Of a stretch of 64,000 nucleotides of DNA, positions 1 to 8,215 are shown one piece after another. This stretch comes from Mesostigma viride. Lineage: Eukaryota; Streptophyta; Mesostigmatophyceae; Mesostigmatales; Mesostigmataceae. A model generated the notes under the pieces. It saw nothing but the letters and a program-made list of their open reading frames with translations, did not search any database and had not been told where the DNA came from. Each line of letters opens with the position of its first letter. Position 1 is the first letter of the stretch. Both the position numbers and the translations under genes were made by a program. The stretch covers positions 4,583,177 to 4,647,176 of the forward strand of contig RPFO01000027.1 of the NCBI GenBank assembly GCA_009746045.1, written 5' to 3'.

Positions 1-104
1 CGAAACCTCCTCAGACTGGGCACGCTTTTCTTATGCGTGCAGACGCAGATTCATAATACGTGCTGCCCACACGAGCCAACCGTCGGCGCCGCCTCGACGC
101 GTTG

Positions 105-530
105 GCAGGAAGAATCGAAATGGTAATTGAAAGCATGTCCTCAACCCGCCCCCCCTACCCCCCCAGCCACCTCCACCTAGCCCCCATCACCACCCTGCTC
201 CATCTCCGCCCCCCCCCCCACCCGCACCCCCCCCCGCTTTTCGGTCAGCGCGCGCCATTGGTCATCGCTAACTTCAACGCCCGCACGCTCCAGCCCAACG
301 CTGACCGCTGTCACTGCCTGCGCAGTGACCGACTGTCAGACTTGCCATCGAGTCTCCAATCTTTTTGCTTTCTGCATCGATCGACAATAACATCACCACT
401 CCTGGGAATCCAAAAGCACCGGCGCACTGCATCGGCTCGCGGACCGACCGCCCCCCTTGCTGCTGACGACATAGACGGCTGGCGGTTTTAATTATTATGG
501 AAGCGGCGACGGCACGGGGAACGAGTTAGG
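105..530 (+). pseudogene. LINE endonuclease N-terminal fragment
   Basis: A 5' fragment of the same LINE family as copy A, in the opposite orientation. The shared 5' leader (AATTGAAAGCAT, then a C-rich Pro-coding stretch) is followed by the start of an APE-type endonuclease (FGQRAPLVIANFNARTLQP) and the LGIQKHRRTASARG block, which in copy A reads LGIQEHRR. The catalytic-type Glu is replaced by Lys here. A four-base TAAT insertion after the GWRF block breaks the frame, and homology stops near 530, just before a large palindrome. It is a dead fragment. Confidence 0.75.
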
Positions 531-531
531 T

Positions 532-591
532 AATGCAATACGCATTACTTTTGCATACTTGCAAGTATGCAAAAGTAATGCGTATCGCATT
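532..591. repeat. 48-bp perfect palindrome inside a 60-bp inverted repeat
   Basis: Positions 538-585 are a perfect 48-bp palindrome centred on ACTTGCAAGT. One A/C mismatch outside it, arms AATGC (532-536) and GCATT (587-591) extend it to 60 bp. It lies exactly between the plus-strand LINE fragment and the TTAA tail of LINE copy A. Confidence 0.95.
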
Positions 592-613
592 AATTAATTA
601 ATTAATTAATAGA

Positions 614-632
614 CACGTGACTGCGTCACGTG
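614..632 (-). repeat. LINE 3'-terminal hairpin
   Basis: CACGTGAC-TGC-GTCACGTG, a perfect 8-bp inverted repeat with a 3-nt loop, directly beside the (TTAA)n tail. The same 19-mer recurs at 6408-6426, 6647-6665 (one change), 40486-40504 and 41759-41777 (one change), each next to a TTAA-type tail. It marks the 3' end of this LINE family and may be what the RT recognises, which is inferred. Confidence 0.9.
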
Positions 633-1151
633 AGCATAATAAGTCCTCAGTGGGAGGGGAACATGGGATGGAATGGATGGTGTAAGCTATCTAGGTCAGG
701 ACTAGTTACAGGGTTGTGGGCACCGTGGCCCGAATCGCTATGAATGCCATACGCGGTCACACGCGGAGCCCCCACAGACTTGGGGGGGGTCTCCTTCATC
801 ACTACTTGCCAACCATCCTTGCGCACCATCACGCGCAAGTAGTCGAAGTGAACCTTCAACGTACAAAAGCAAATAGCCCGGCGGTATTTGACATGCGGGA
901 AGAGGATCGTTCGCTCGCCGCTAGCCCACTGCCAGCCCGCGCACTCACGAATTCCCAGCCTCCGCAGACTAATTTCGCCTCCCGCCCCTGGGTCACGCAA
1001 TTAGCCCTGCGCACTCTAGGCTCCGGCACCCGGCACTATTCCTTCAAGAGTGATCAGAATATTGACGCTGCAATATTCTAACTCCATCTGCCTCCATATT
1101 ACAGACAAACCAGGAGGCTGCCCGGGTGTGAGCCCGTCACGTCTAGTGTAC

Positions 1152-1755
1152 CTAGCACATGTCCATGCCGAGTCTATCACGAAAAGTCGACGGGTGGCGG
1201 CGCCCCTGCCGCGCGCGGCCTGGGGCACGCCAGGTGAGGACATATCGCCCAGGCTGGGCGGGCTTGGTGCCAGCTAGTCTATCTAGTGTGTCTACCTGAT
1301 CTGTGCGGGCCAGGTGCCCGGCTAGGCCCAGGCGCCTGTGCCTAATAATGTGGGAACTGAACATAGGGCAAATGAGCGTACAAATCCTCATTACTAATGT
1401 GCAAACCAAAGGGGATGTTAAGGGCCTTGCGCAACATCTTGGTGACGTTGCCGTCGAGTCGTTGCTCCAGCTCCTGCGTCAGCGTCCAGGTCTCGGCGCC
1501 GTAGGTCAGGATCGTCAGAATGACGACCTTGAAGAGGTCACGCTTGACGATCCGGGGTAGGGCGGGGTTGCTCCACCAGCGGCGGTGGTCATGCATGGAG
1601 TTGCGCCCACGCCATGCCGATCCGTGTCGTCAGGTCGTCCTCGCAGTCGGGAAGCCAACTGCCGAGGCCAGCTTGCAGCGGCTTGAAGTAGGGTAGTTGA
1701 CCTCGGTGTCGTCTAAGAGGCGGAGTGTGGGTGGGGGCCCTGCCATGCCGAGGGC
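1152..1755 (-). pseudogene. LINE copy A, RT C-terminal region
   Basis: Frame-broken pieces: GSWLPDCEDDLTTRIGMAWA (near 1600-1670), then LTILTYGAETWTLTQELEQR with KMLRKALNIPFG (1342-1596), then RHRRLGLAGHLARTDQVDT (about 1250-1340). The same order occurs in LINE copy D (GSWLPDTADDVDTRIG, LTVLTYGAEAWTLTATL, RIAFVGHLARTSQVDT). This is the region after the RT palm. It continues at 3743 once the inserted element is removed. Confidence 0.85.
1745..1755. repeat. Target-site duplication, left copy
   Basis: ATGCCGAGGGC here and at 3732-3742 flank the plus-strand ORF1-only element exactly. The left copy is directly followed by the element's 5' end and the right copy directly follows its TTAA tail. Confidence 0.85.
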
Positions 1756-1933
1756 TTGGCTGACGCAAATGGCTGACGGCGGTATGGCTGACGGCGGAGT
1801 TCAGATCTTTTGCGTCTGAGCCCCAAATTCGGTCAGACCACTTGCATTCGATGCGCCTTTCTAAGACGCACTTGCCAGTATAAACGGTTACGGCTGCCAC
1901 GCAGTATAGACAAAGTTACGCACGTGACCAGCT

Positions 1934-3322
1934 ATGACGACTACCAAAGCAAAACGAGGGCTGGAAAAGGAGCTGGCACAGCTTCCCAGCGCCCAGCCCA
2001 ACCCTCTCGCCCTCGCCATTGTTCCGCCGCCAGGCTTACCCGCCAACCAGCCGTCTGGGCCTGCCAACCCACCGCCAGCAGCCCCATCTCCCAGCGCCTC
2101 GCCTGAGCCCAAGAAACCCTGCCACGCTCGCAAATGGCGCCAGTTCCTCCCCGGCGACCGAGGATTCTCCCTCACCGGGTGGCAAGAATTGTCGCCGCAG
2201 GAATGCATTGAGGTTCTCCAGTTCCTCGAACAGGAGCGGAAGCTCTTCGTGAAGGGGGCTATTGACTACGATGGAGACATGTCCTGGCTCTATGCTATGA
2301 ACGAAGCACAACAACGCCTGGCTATCTTGACCAGCCATTTCCAGCTCCGCCTCATCGACATCACCCGCACGCTCCGCACCCCAGCCCCCGCACAGCCGGC
2401 AGCCCCCTCGGCTTCCTCCCTCCGCAAGGATGACATCCGCGCAGTGCTGGAGGAGCACGTGACCTGGCCGCTGGCCGAGCAGCTGACATCGCTGAACACC
2501 ACGCTCAACACGGTCGAGGCCCGGGTCTCCAACGTGGAAACCAAGGTCGTCCACAAGCTCCAGCCCCAGTTCACGACGCTGCACACCGCGGCACAAGCTT
2601 CGGAAACGCATGCGGCACTTGTCTCTCGCCTTAACCAGGTGGAGGGCAAGTGTGGCGTGCTCCTGAAGAAGCTTGAGGCCATCACCGCCCACACCGAGGC
2701 CCTGGCCACACAGGTCCCCAAGATAGCGGAGCAGACGGCCACCATTGCATCCCAGCCACCCCGGCAGGATGCTGGCGACCTCCCGCCGCTCTCCTACGCG
2801 GACCTGCTGCGGTCAGCGACCGCCTCCACCACCGACGCCATCGCCACAAAGCTCCAGGAGCTGGAGGACCACCGCCAGGCCCAGCAACGGGAGGTCACCG
2901 ATCGCGCTCGCCGCGAGTGCCGAGTGGTGCTACGTCGCTTCCCCCAGAAGCCAGGTGAGACGTCAACCTCTCTTGCTGACGAGCTCAAGAACCAGCTTCT
3001 TACCCTCATGGGCCTGGTAGGTGAGGTAGAACTGCGTGGGTGCCACCGCCTTCCCCACTCACGGGACAAGGCGGCTCCCCCACCAGTCCTACTCACCTTC
3101 TCCTCCCCTGAGGATAAGCAGCGGTTCCTCTCTCGTCGCAAGCGGTTGCACGACCTCACCTGGACGCTGGATGACGACCTCACCCCCGCTCAGCAACAGC
3201 AGCGACGCGACCTGTGGCCGGAATACCTCCGCCATAAGCAGGACCCCCAGAAGCCCAAGGTGTACTGGAGGGGCGGGGACCTGATGATCAACCACAAGAT
3301 GTGGACGCCCCCAGCGGGCTAG
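1934..3322 (+). CDS. L1-type ORF1 RNA-binding protein
   Basis: A 462-residue intact ORF. Residues 1-60 are Pro/Ala-rich. Residues of about 180-300 are heptad-like, with LNTTLNTVEARVSNVETKVV suggesting a trimerising coiled coil. Residues of about 325-400 look like the L1 ORF1p RRM: RECRVVLRRFPQ as the first strand, LRGCHRLP, then VLLTFSSPEDKQRFLSRRKRL. The C-terminal domain has LDDDLTPAQQQQRRDLWPEY and ends KVYWRGGDLMINHK. In L1 elements this protein coats the RNA and chaperones target-primed integration. The ATG at 1934 is the first in frame. No ORF2 follows, and the 3' UTR runs straight to the TTAA tail. The reading frame is open throughout, so the copy is young compared with the surrounding LINE. 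Confidence 0.85.
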   Translation: MTTTKAKRGLEKELAQLPSAQPNPLALAIVPPPGLPANQPSGPANPPPAAPSPSASPEPKKPCHARKWRQFLPGDRGFSLTGWQELSPQECIEVLQFLEQERKLFVKGAIDYDGDMSWLYAMNEAQQRLAILTSHFQLRLIDITRTLRTPAPAQPAAPSASSLRKDDIRAVLEEHVTWPLAEQLTSLNTTLNTVEARVSNVETKVVHKLQPQFTTLHTAAQASETHAALVSRLNQVEGKCGVLLKKLEAITAHTEALATQVPKIAEQTATIASQPPRQDAGDLPPLSYADLLRSATASTTDAIATKLQELEDHRQAQQREVTDRARRECRVVLRRFPQKPGETSTSLADELKNQLLTLMGLVGEVELRGCHRLPHSRDKAAPPPVLLTFSSPEDKQRFLSRRKRLHDLTWTLDDDLTPAQQQQRRDLWPEYLRHKQDPQKPKVYWRGGDLMINHKMWTPPAG

Positions 3323-3675
3323 AATAGCAATAGCCCTAGCTTGTAACCATTGGCGTCACTGCCGCTAAGGCAGCCATGCCTAGAATGTTGCCTAGCTGTG
3401 CCAACACACCTAGTCACGTGCCGCCAACGCACGGTACACAACCAGCCATAGCCTAGTCCTAGTACAGCCATGCTACGCCCTGGCTATGTTCAGATTACTT
3501 GCCCACGCTCCTTGCTATCATATGCTCACATGGGTCTTATTGCACCCACAGTTTGCCGGATCGTTAGCCTGTCCTTTTAGCTAGCCGCGCCCGATTGCAG
3601 CTGTGGCATGCCTTTGGCATGAAGGAGACTGGGGGTCTCTGCCCTTTCTCCTGTAGTGCACACACAGGGATTAAA

Positions 3676-3712
3676 AGCACTTCGGTGCTCCGTGACTCCC
3701 CAACGGGAGCAC
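3676..3712 (+). repeat. UUCG tetraloop hairpin with alternative pairing in the 3' UTR
   Basis: AGCAC-TTCG-GTGCT (3676-3689) is a stem closed as C(UUCG)G, an exceptionally stable RNA tetraloop. The right arm can pair instead as GTGCTCC (3685-3691) with GGAGCAC (3706-3712). It lies four bases before the TTAA tail. Confidence 0.85.
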
Positions 3713-3731
3713 GAGTTTAATTAATTAATTA

Positions 3732-3742
3732 ATGCCGAGGGC
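3732..3742. repeat. Target-site duplication, right copy
   Basis: Second copy of ATGCCGAGGGC (see 1745-1755). Confidence 0.85.
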
Positions 3743-4478
3743 CAGGGCCTCCGTTTCGGGGCTGATTTCTAGACCAACCGCCCAAGCCTCGAGCGCCAGG
3801 CAGTCCAGCCAAAGTTGGGCAGACTCCGGCTTCTCGATGAGCGTGATGTCATCGGCATAAATGAGGTCAGCTAGTAAATTCTGCTTGTTAGTCGGCCCCC
3901 CTACTCCATTGAAGCTCGTTCGTGATCGCTAGGCCAGGGGCACGGCCTGCAATGCTAGCAAAGCGAGCACGTGCCTGCATGGCGCATAACATATAATCCA
4001 CTACAATAATAAACAGGTACGGCGACAGGACGCAACCCTGCCAGACGCCGGTCTGCAGTGGGCATGGCGGGGTAAAGCCGTGTCGAGTGCGCACCGAAGT
4101 GGTCGACCCCTCATACAGCGTGCGGATGACGGTAATCAGGGGAGTGGGGATGCGAGCGCGAGCAAGTACAGCCCATAGAGCGTCCCAGAGGACAGAGTCA
4201 ACAGCCTTGATGAAGTCGACAAAGATATCAGGAGGGCGGGAAACTCACCAGGTTGCAGGAGAGCGATTTCCTCGAAGAGGCGACGCGCGACGAAGATGGC
4301 CATGACGGTGTTGCGCCCAGGACGAAAGCCCATTTGACTTTCCCCTAGGTGACGGTCGAGAGCAGAACGAAGGTGGTTGAGGATCATGCGCAGTAACAAC
4401 TTGAGTGCGGCGCTCTGGATGCAGACTCCTCGGTAGTTGGCGGCTCATCAGGCGGGAACCTTTGTATTTGTACAGCAT
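3743..4478 (-). pseudogene. LINE copy A, reverse transcriptase core
   Basis: RT motifs on the minus strand in order: LDRHLGESQMGFRPGRNTVM (about 4310-4370), GVWQGCVLSPYLFIIVVDYM (about 3990-4050), then LADLIYADDITLIEKPE with the YADD catalytic box near 3840-3880, followed by LDCLALEAWAVGLEIS. Several frame changes separate them. The polymerase would reverse-transcribe the LINE RNA at the nicked target. The sequence continues at 1755 after the inserted element. Positions 4479-4700 hold more degenerate linker of the same ORF. Confidence 0.88.
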
Positions 4479-4735
4479 AATACGGTAGCTGTGCTGCCAC
4501 TCAGGAATCGGCGGCGCGTCGGCAAGCAGGATCTGGTTGCAGACAACAAGCAGGAACCCCGCCGGTGAGCGCCGTCAGCTTAATCACCGGGGGGGGGGCT
4601 GGTCAGGTCCAACGGCGGCGTAGAAGCGAAGTTGCTTGGCGGCGGTGCCCAGCTCGAGCTCGGTGAATGGCGGTTGCTAGCTAGTTGGGGTCGACGGCCA
4701 GGGGTTCCGTCAGGGCTGGGTACGTGTAGTCCTGC

Positions 4736-6341
4736 TCAGCGGCGGGCGGCGTGGGCGGCGCAGGGACGTCCGCAGGCGCCACTGCCAGGCGCGCGGCCGC
4801 CATCGAGGGCCAAGCGGCGGAGGCGGCGGGGGGGCGCCGAGCAGCCGGGACTGGGAGGAATACCACTGGTCAAGCTGCTGCTGCGGTGAGCCAGAGAGCG
4901 TCCGCGGCGCCAGCTGCGCGCCGCCGGCGGGCCGTTGGGCGTGACGCAGGCGTGTCCTGGCGTACTTGCCGTGCTGGTCCTTGAGGTGGGCGAAGTACTT
5001 GCGGACATGGAGGTCCTCCTGCTCCCTGTTCGCCTGCCGGATGGCCGAGTGGTAATCGGCTTTGAGGCGGGCGTAGCGGGCGGGGTCGCACTTGTCGCGC
5101 AGGGCTTGCCGGGCCTGGATGACGGCGGGGAGCCGGTGCAGGCTGGTGAAGCGGGGCGGGCGGCGGGGGGGCAGCAGGGCCCCGGCTGCGGGCAGCTTGC
5201 CAGCGAGGTGCCGAAGGGCCGATGCCGGGCCGGCAGCGAACAGCTGGGCGTGGCTGGCTGGGATGTCCAGCGCGTCGACGAACTCCTCTGCCGCGCGCTT
5301 GTGGGCGCGTTTTTCAGGAAGTCCAGGCTCCAGAGCTTCATCAGATTTCTTGAGCAACTGCAGTGTGCGCAAATCAGGTGGTGCCACATCAGCTGCCACA
5401 TCGGCTTACGAAAGTGCGAGGGGAATCGCAGGCGGATGCGGGCGGTGACGATGCGATGATCGGAGCGCACCAGGGGGATCACGTGCGAGCGAGCAGCTAG
5501 TACAGATCCTTGATGACGCTTGCACATTACAACATAGTCGATGCAGCGTTCAGTGCCAGTTGGCGAGGTGTGTGTGACCAAAGCATCTGGACTATGTGGA
5601 AAGCGGGTGTTGGCAGTGACCAAATCGCATGTCGTAAGCAAATCAGCAAAAAGTTCAGTGTTGGCATTGGAGACCGTACCGTTGGGGGCGTGCTGACATC
5701 CGCCAGTACCCGGTGGTAGCGTTGCGTTGGCGTCCAGTAGCAGAGCGAGGTAGTTGCGACCAGTGGTGCCGTTCGCCAGGTTCTCCAGCGCAGCAAAGGA
5801 GTCCTTGCGATATATCGTGTTCTGGGTGGCCGGAGTGGGATGCGTAACCGACGCCCACCGTCAGGGCGTAGGTCGAGTGGCCCTACACCGAATGGAAGGT
5901 GGCCACAAGGAGCCGAGCGTTTACCAGCTGGGGTTCGCCCATGTGTCGTACGGCGAGCGGGGAGCAGAGGAGACTGACGCCCCCGTTCCCAGTGCCGTCG
6001 CTGCCTCCATAATAGAACCGCCAGCCGTCGATGTCGTCAGCAGCAAGGGCAGTCGGTCCGCGGGCCGATGCAGTGCGCCTGTGTTCTTGGATTCCCAGGA
6101 TGGCGGTATTATTGTCGATGCAGAAACCAATAAGAGTGGAGACTCTATGGCACTGACAGTCGTCGCTGCGCAGGCAGTGACAGCGGTCAGCTTCGGGCTG
6201 GCGCTTGCGGGCGTTGAAGGTGGCCATGACGAAGGGCGCGCGTTGACCGAAAAGCGAGGTGCAGGTGGGGGTGGGGGCCGAGATGGAGCAGGGTGGTGAT
6301 GGGGGTGGGGGTGGACGTAATGGGCCGGTAGGGGGGGCGGG
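4736..6341 (-). pseudogene. LINE copy A, APE-type endonuclease and linker
   Basis: The N-terminal strand block FGQRAPFVMATFNARKRQPE and LGIQEHRRTASARGPT (Q-E catalytic pair) lie at 5950-6260, then DDIDGWRFYYGGSDGTGNGG. The C-terminal part has CIDYVVMCKRHQGS and the VRSDHRIVTARIRL block (about 5440-5540), which carries the SDH signature. This exonuclease-endonuclease-phosphatase fold nicks the target in L1-type elements. The middle (5500-5880) is frame-scrambled. Positions 4736-5400 code a basic Ala/Arg/Pro-rich linker between endonuclease and RT, readable in more than one frame. Confidence 0.85.
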
Positions 6342-6392
6342 TTGAGGGCTTATGCTTTCAATTAATGGGATGGAATGGACGTCTATTAACGT

Positions 6393-6548
6393 CAATTAAT
6401 TAATAGACACGTGACTGCGTCACGTGAGCATAAGTCCTCAGTGGGAGGGGAACATGGGATGGAATGGATGGTGTAAGCTATCTAGGTCCTAGTTACAGGG
6501 TTGTGGGCACCACGGCCCGAATCGCTATGGATGCCATACGCGGTCACA
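6393..6548 (-). mobile_element. LINE copy B, 5'-truncated 3' end
   Basis: A tail (AATTAATTAATAG), the 19-mer hairpin (6408-6426) and about 120 bp of the same 3' UTR as copy A (compare 611-760), ending abruptly at GCGGTCACACG. Positions 6549-6632 are an (AAATTC)n-like simple repeat. Confidence 0.85.
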
Positions 6549-6632
6549 CGAGACCATATTCAAATTCAAATTCAAATTCAATTCGAATTCAAAATCAATT
6601 TCAAATTCAAAGTCAAATTCAATTACCTAATT

Positions 6633-6716
6633 AATCAATTAATAGATACGTGACTGCGTCACGTGAGCATAAGTCCTCAGTGGGAGGGGAACATGGGATG
6701 GAATGGATGGTGTAAG
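6633..6716 (-). mobile_element. LINE copy C, 3' part left of the LTR element
   Basis: A TTAAT-type tail, the 19-mer hairpin with a C-to-T change (6647-6665), and the 3' UTR up to GGTGTAAG. The same sequence resumes at 39617 (CTATCTAGGTCC) on the far side of the LTR element, as it reads without a break in copies A and B. Confidence 0.9.
6712..6716. repeat. LTR element target-site duplication, left
   Basis: GTAAG directly before the 5' LTR. GTAAG also directly follows the 3' LTR at 39612-39616. In uninterrupted LINE copies the site reads GGTGTAAGCTATC. Confidence 0.93.
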
Positions 6717-7289
6717 TGTTAGGTCGCGTAACAATTCGTTGTAGTTACGGACGTAAATTAGGTCGTTTGCCTCGGTTGTCCCCAGGTTTACGTTTAGGCT
6801 CCTACCGGGACATTATTGTCCTCGTAACAGTACTGTGGTACATTGGGTGCCGTTGGGCGCCGCGCCGCGTACTTTACTAGTGGTCCTGATCCTGTGGTAG
6901 AATGTAGTGGACCAGTGTGCATCAGTAGATGTAGTGGACCAGCGTGCATCTGTAGGCGAGGGCCATGTCGGCCCGAGCGTGTTGGACCGTTGGTGACCAT
7001 TTATGCGCGTTCTACCCCTTGTGTGTGCACTCGGCGTGTGTTAAATGAATTGACACATTTAGGCTTGGGTCACGGCAGTGTAGTTGTGTTTCCTTCCCCT
7101 ATTCCTGGAGTAAACGGGTTTTGATAAATGGTTGTATGGCGTATTATAGTAACACCTACGTTAATGCATTGAGATCAGCTCCGTCACGTTCGTCTTTCGC
7201 CAGAGGGTTGAGTAGAGGAGGCCTGACCAGTTTAGGTAGTATCAGGCCCATTAGAGGTAGAGGTGGAGGTAGATATCCGCGGCGTAACA
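6717..7289 (+). repeat. 5' LTR
   Basis: 573 bp, starting TGTTAGG and ending GGCGTAACA. It differs from the 3' LTR at a handful of substitutions and two 1-nt indels. Short inverted ends TGTTA/TAACA are present. Confidence 0.93.
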
Positions 7290-7438
7290 ATGGTTCCGGA
7301 GGAACTTCAGTAGGTAGTGAACGAGACGACTATCCCTTGCCACATACACCTTTTCAAGACCCCTTCCGCGTCCAGGAACAAGAAGTCGACACTTCCTTGA
7401 TAGGTAATGGGCGGGTCGCCTTCAAGCTAGGAGAGTAG
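7136..7438 (+). CDS. Possible small ORF crossing the 5' LTR end
   Basis: About 100 codons from the first in-frame ATG at 7136, crossing the LTR/PBS boundary. It has an Arg/Gly-rich stretch (RGRGGGRYPRRNNGSGG) like RNA-binding tails and then an acidic tail. The matching stretch of the 3' LTR carries a 1-nt deletion. I do not recognise it. It may be chance, since the frame runs through regulatory LTR sequence. Confidence 0.2.
   Translation: MAYYSNTYVNALRSAPSRSSFARGLSRGGLTSLGSIRPIRGRGGGRYPRRNNGSGGTSVGSERDDYPLPHTPFQDPFRVQEQEVDTSLIGNGRVAFKLGE
7291..7308 (+). promoter_or_regulatory. Primer-binding site candidate
   Basis: TGGTTCCGGAGGAACTTC begins one base after the 5' LTR with TGG, the complement of a tRNA 3' CCA end. 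This is the usual site for minus-strand priming. I have not assigned the tRNA. Confidence 0.6.
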
Positions 7439-7822
7439 TGCTGCCCGTTTCGGGACACGCTCTACCTAGATGCTAGACCTGCTCGCAGCGGATAAATCCT
7501 TTCGTAGTTAGCCTGTCCTTCGCCTTGTTTTCCTGCTTACGGTTGTTTCCTGTCTTAGATAGGGGAGTATTACTGTTCGGAGACGATTAGCGTCGCAGTA
7601 CCTACACCTTTTTCCTTGTGCTGCTGCTTTATTAGACGGCCGCACCCGCAGAGTTACGGGTCGCTGTGTTAGGACGAGCGCTGGACTATCCGGCCGCTGA
7701 CTTAGGACGAGAGCTGGACAATTCCGCCCTCATTCTTCTTTCGGTGATCCAGATCGTCCAGCTAAGTCGCCTACCCCTACCCCGTCTAGCTTGACATCAC
7801 AAGACCCACCAGGTGAGTTATC
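7309..7822 (+). other. LTR element leader
   Basis: Apart from the end of the small ORF above, no gene is seen. The stretch contains a repeated GACGAGAGCTGGAC/GACGAGCGCTGGAC motif (7673-7721) and leads to the hybrid-binding ORF. Confidence 0.5.
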
Positions 7823-8215
7823 ATGAGTCAACGTCGTGTTTTTACTGCGCCTTCCCATTCATCTAGTGATAATAGTTTAGCTAAATATTACGTAGTTATT
7901 ACCCCTCAATGGTCAGCCATTTTCCTCTCTTGGTCAGATGCTAGGAAGATAGTGCAAAATCGTACATATAATGTGATTAGGTATAAGAAATTTGTTACCT
8001 TTGAGGAAGCTCAACAATTCCTTATAGACCATAGTGTATCAGATCTAGGCCTACACGTACGTTCTACTCCTCATGGTCGCCCTCCTGTAGAAGCTCTAGA
8101 TTTTGCTACCCCTCCTTCGTCTCCCCCTAAGAGGGCTGCATCCTCATCTAGCTTAGATACTCCTCTCACCTTAGAATTCGGTTCCCTATCCATTACTGTT
8201 GTTAAAAAGGATTGA
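7823..8215 (+). CDS. Hybrid-binding (RNase H1 N-terminal / viroplasmin-type) domain protein
   Basis: A 130-residue intact ORF. Residues 21-68 match the fold shared by the eukaryotic RNase H1 N-terminal RNA/DNA hybrid-binding domain and the caulimovirus viroplasmin domain: KYYVVITPQWSAIFLSW, then DARKIV, then YKKFVTFEEAQQFL. The conserved SW, the Y-KKF and the EEA-xx-F-L helix end are all there. The usual Gly of the GIY turn reads AIF. The C-terminal half is Ser/Pro-rich with a KRAASSSS stretch. It lies about 530 bp after the 5' LTR, ahead of gag, and is not fused to the RNase H of pol. A role in binding RNA/DNA hybrids during reverse transcription is inferred. ATG 7823 is the only in-frame start before the domain. 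Confidence 0.72.
   Translation: MSQRRVFTAPSHSSSDNSLAKYYVVITPQWSAIFLSWSDARKIVQNRTYNVIRYKKFVTFEEAQQFLIDHSVSDLGLHVRSTPHGRPPVEALDFATPPSSPPKRAASSSSLDTPLTLEFGSLSITVVKKD

Larger units (their letters stand above)
1756..3731 (+). mobile_element. ORF1-only LINE derivative (HAL1-like)
   Basis: A 1,976-bp plus-strand retroposon with a 5' leader (1756-1933), one intact ORF1 (1934-3322), a 3' UTR (3323-3715) with a UUCG hairpin near its end, and a (TTAA)n tail (3716-3731). It is flanked by an 11-bp direct repeat and sits inside the RT of minus-strand LINE copy A. It has no endonuclease or RT, so it must have been copied by another element. This is the layout of the 'half-L1' (HAL1) elements known from mammals; that parallel is structural only. 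Confidence 0.8.
592..6362 (-). mobile_element. LINE copy A, L1-like, split by an ORF1-only element
   Basis: A near-complete minus-strand non-LTR retrotransposon. From its 5' end (about 6362) it has a leader, an APE-type endonuclease (about 5400-6341), reverse transcriptase (3743-4478), the RT C-terminus (1152-1755), a 3' UTR (about 633-1150), a terminal hairpin (614-632) and a (TTAA)n tail (592-613). Positions 1756-3731 are a later insertion flanked by an 11-bp duplication. Removing it rejoins the RT reading at ETEALALG/MAGPPPTL, which matches LINE copy D. Frameshifts and stops show the copy is dead. The ends of the TTAA tail and of the 5' leader are approximate. Confidence 0.85.

Noticed and set aside
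4710-5459. Plus-strand and alternative-frame ORFs over the LINE linker
   Set aside because: GC-rich shadow frames of the decayed LINE ORF2; no independent homology.
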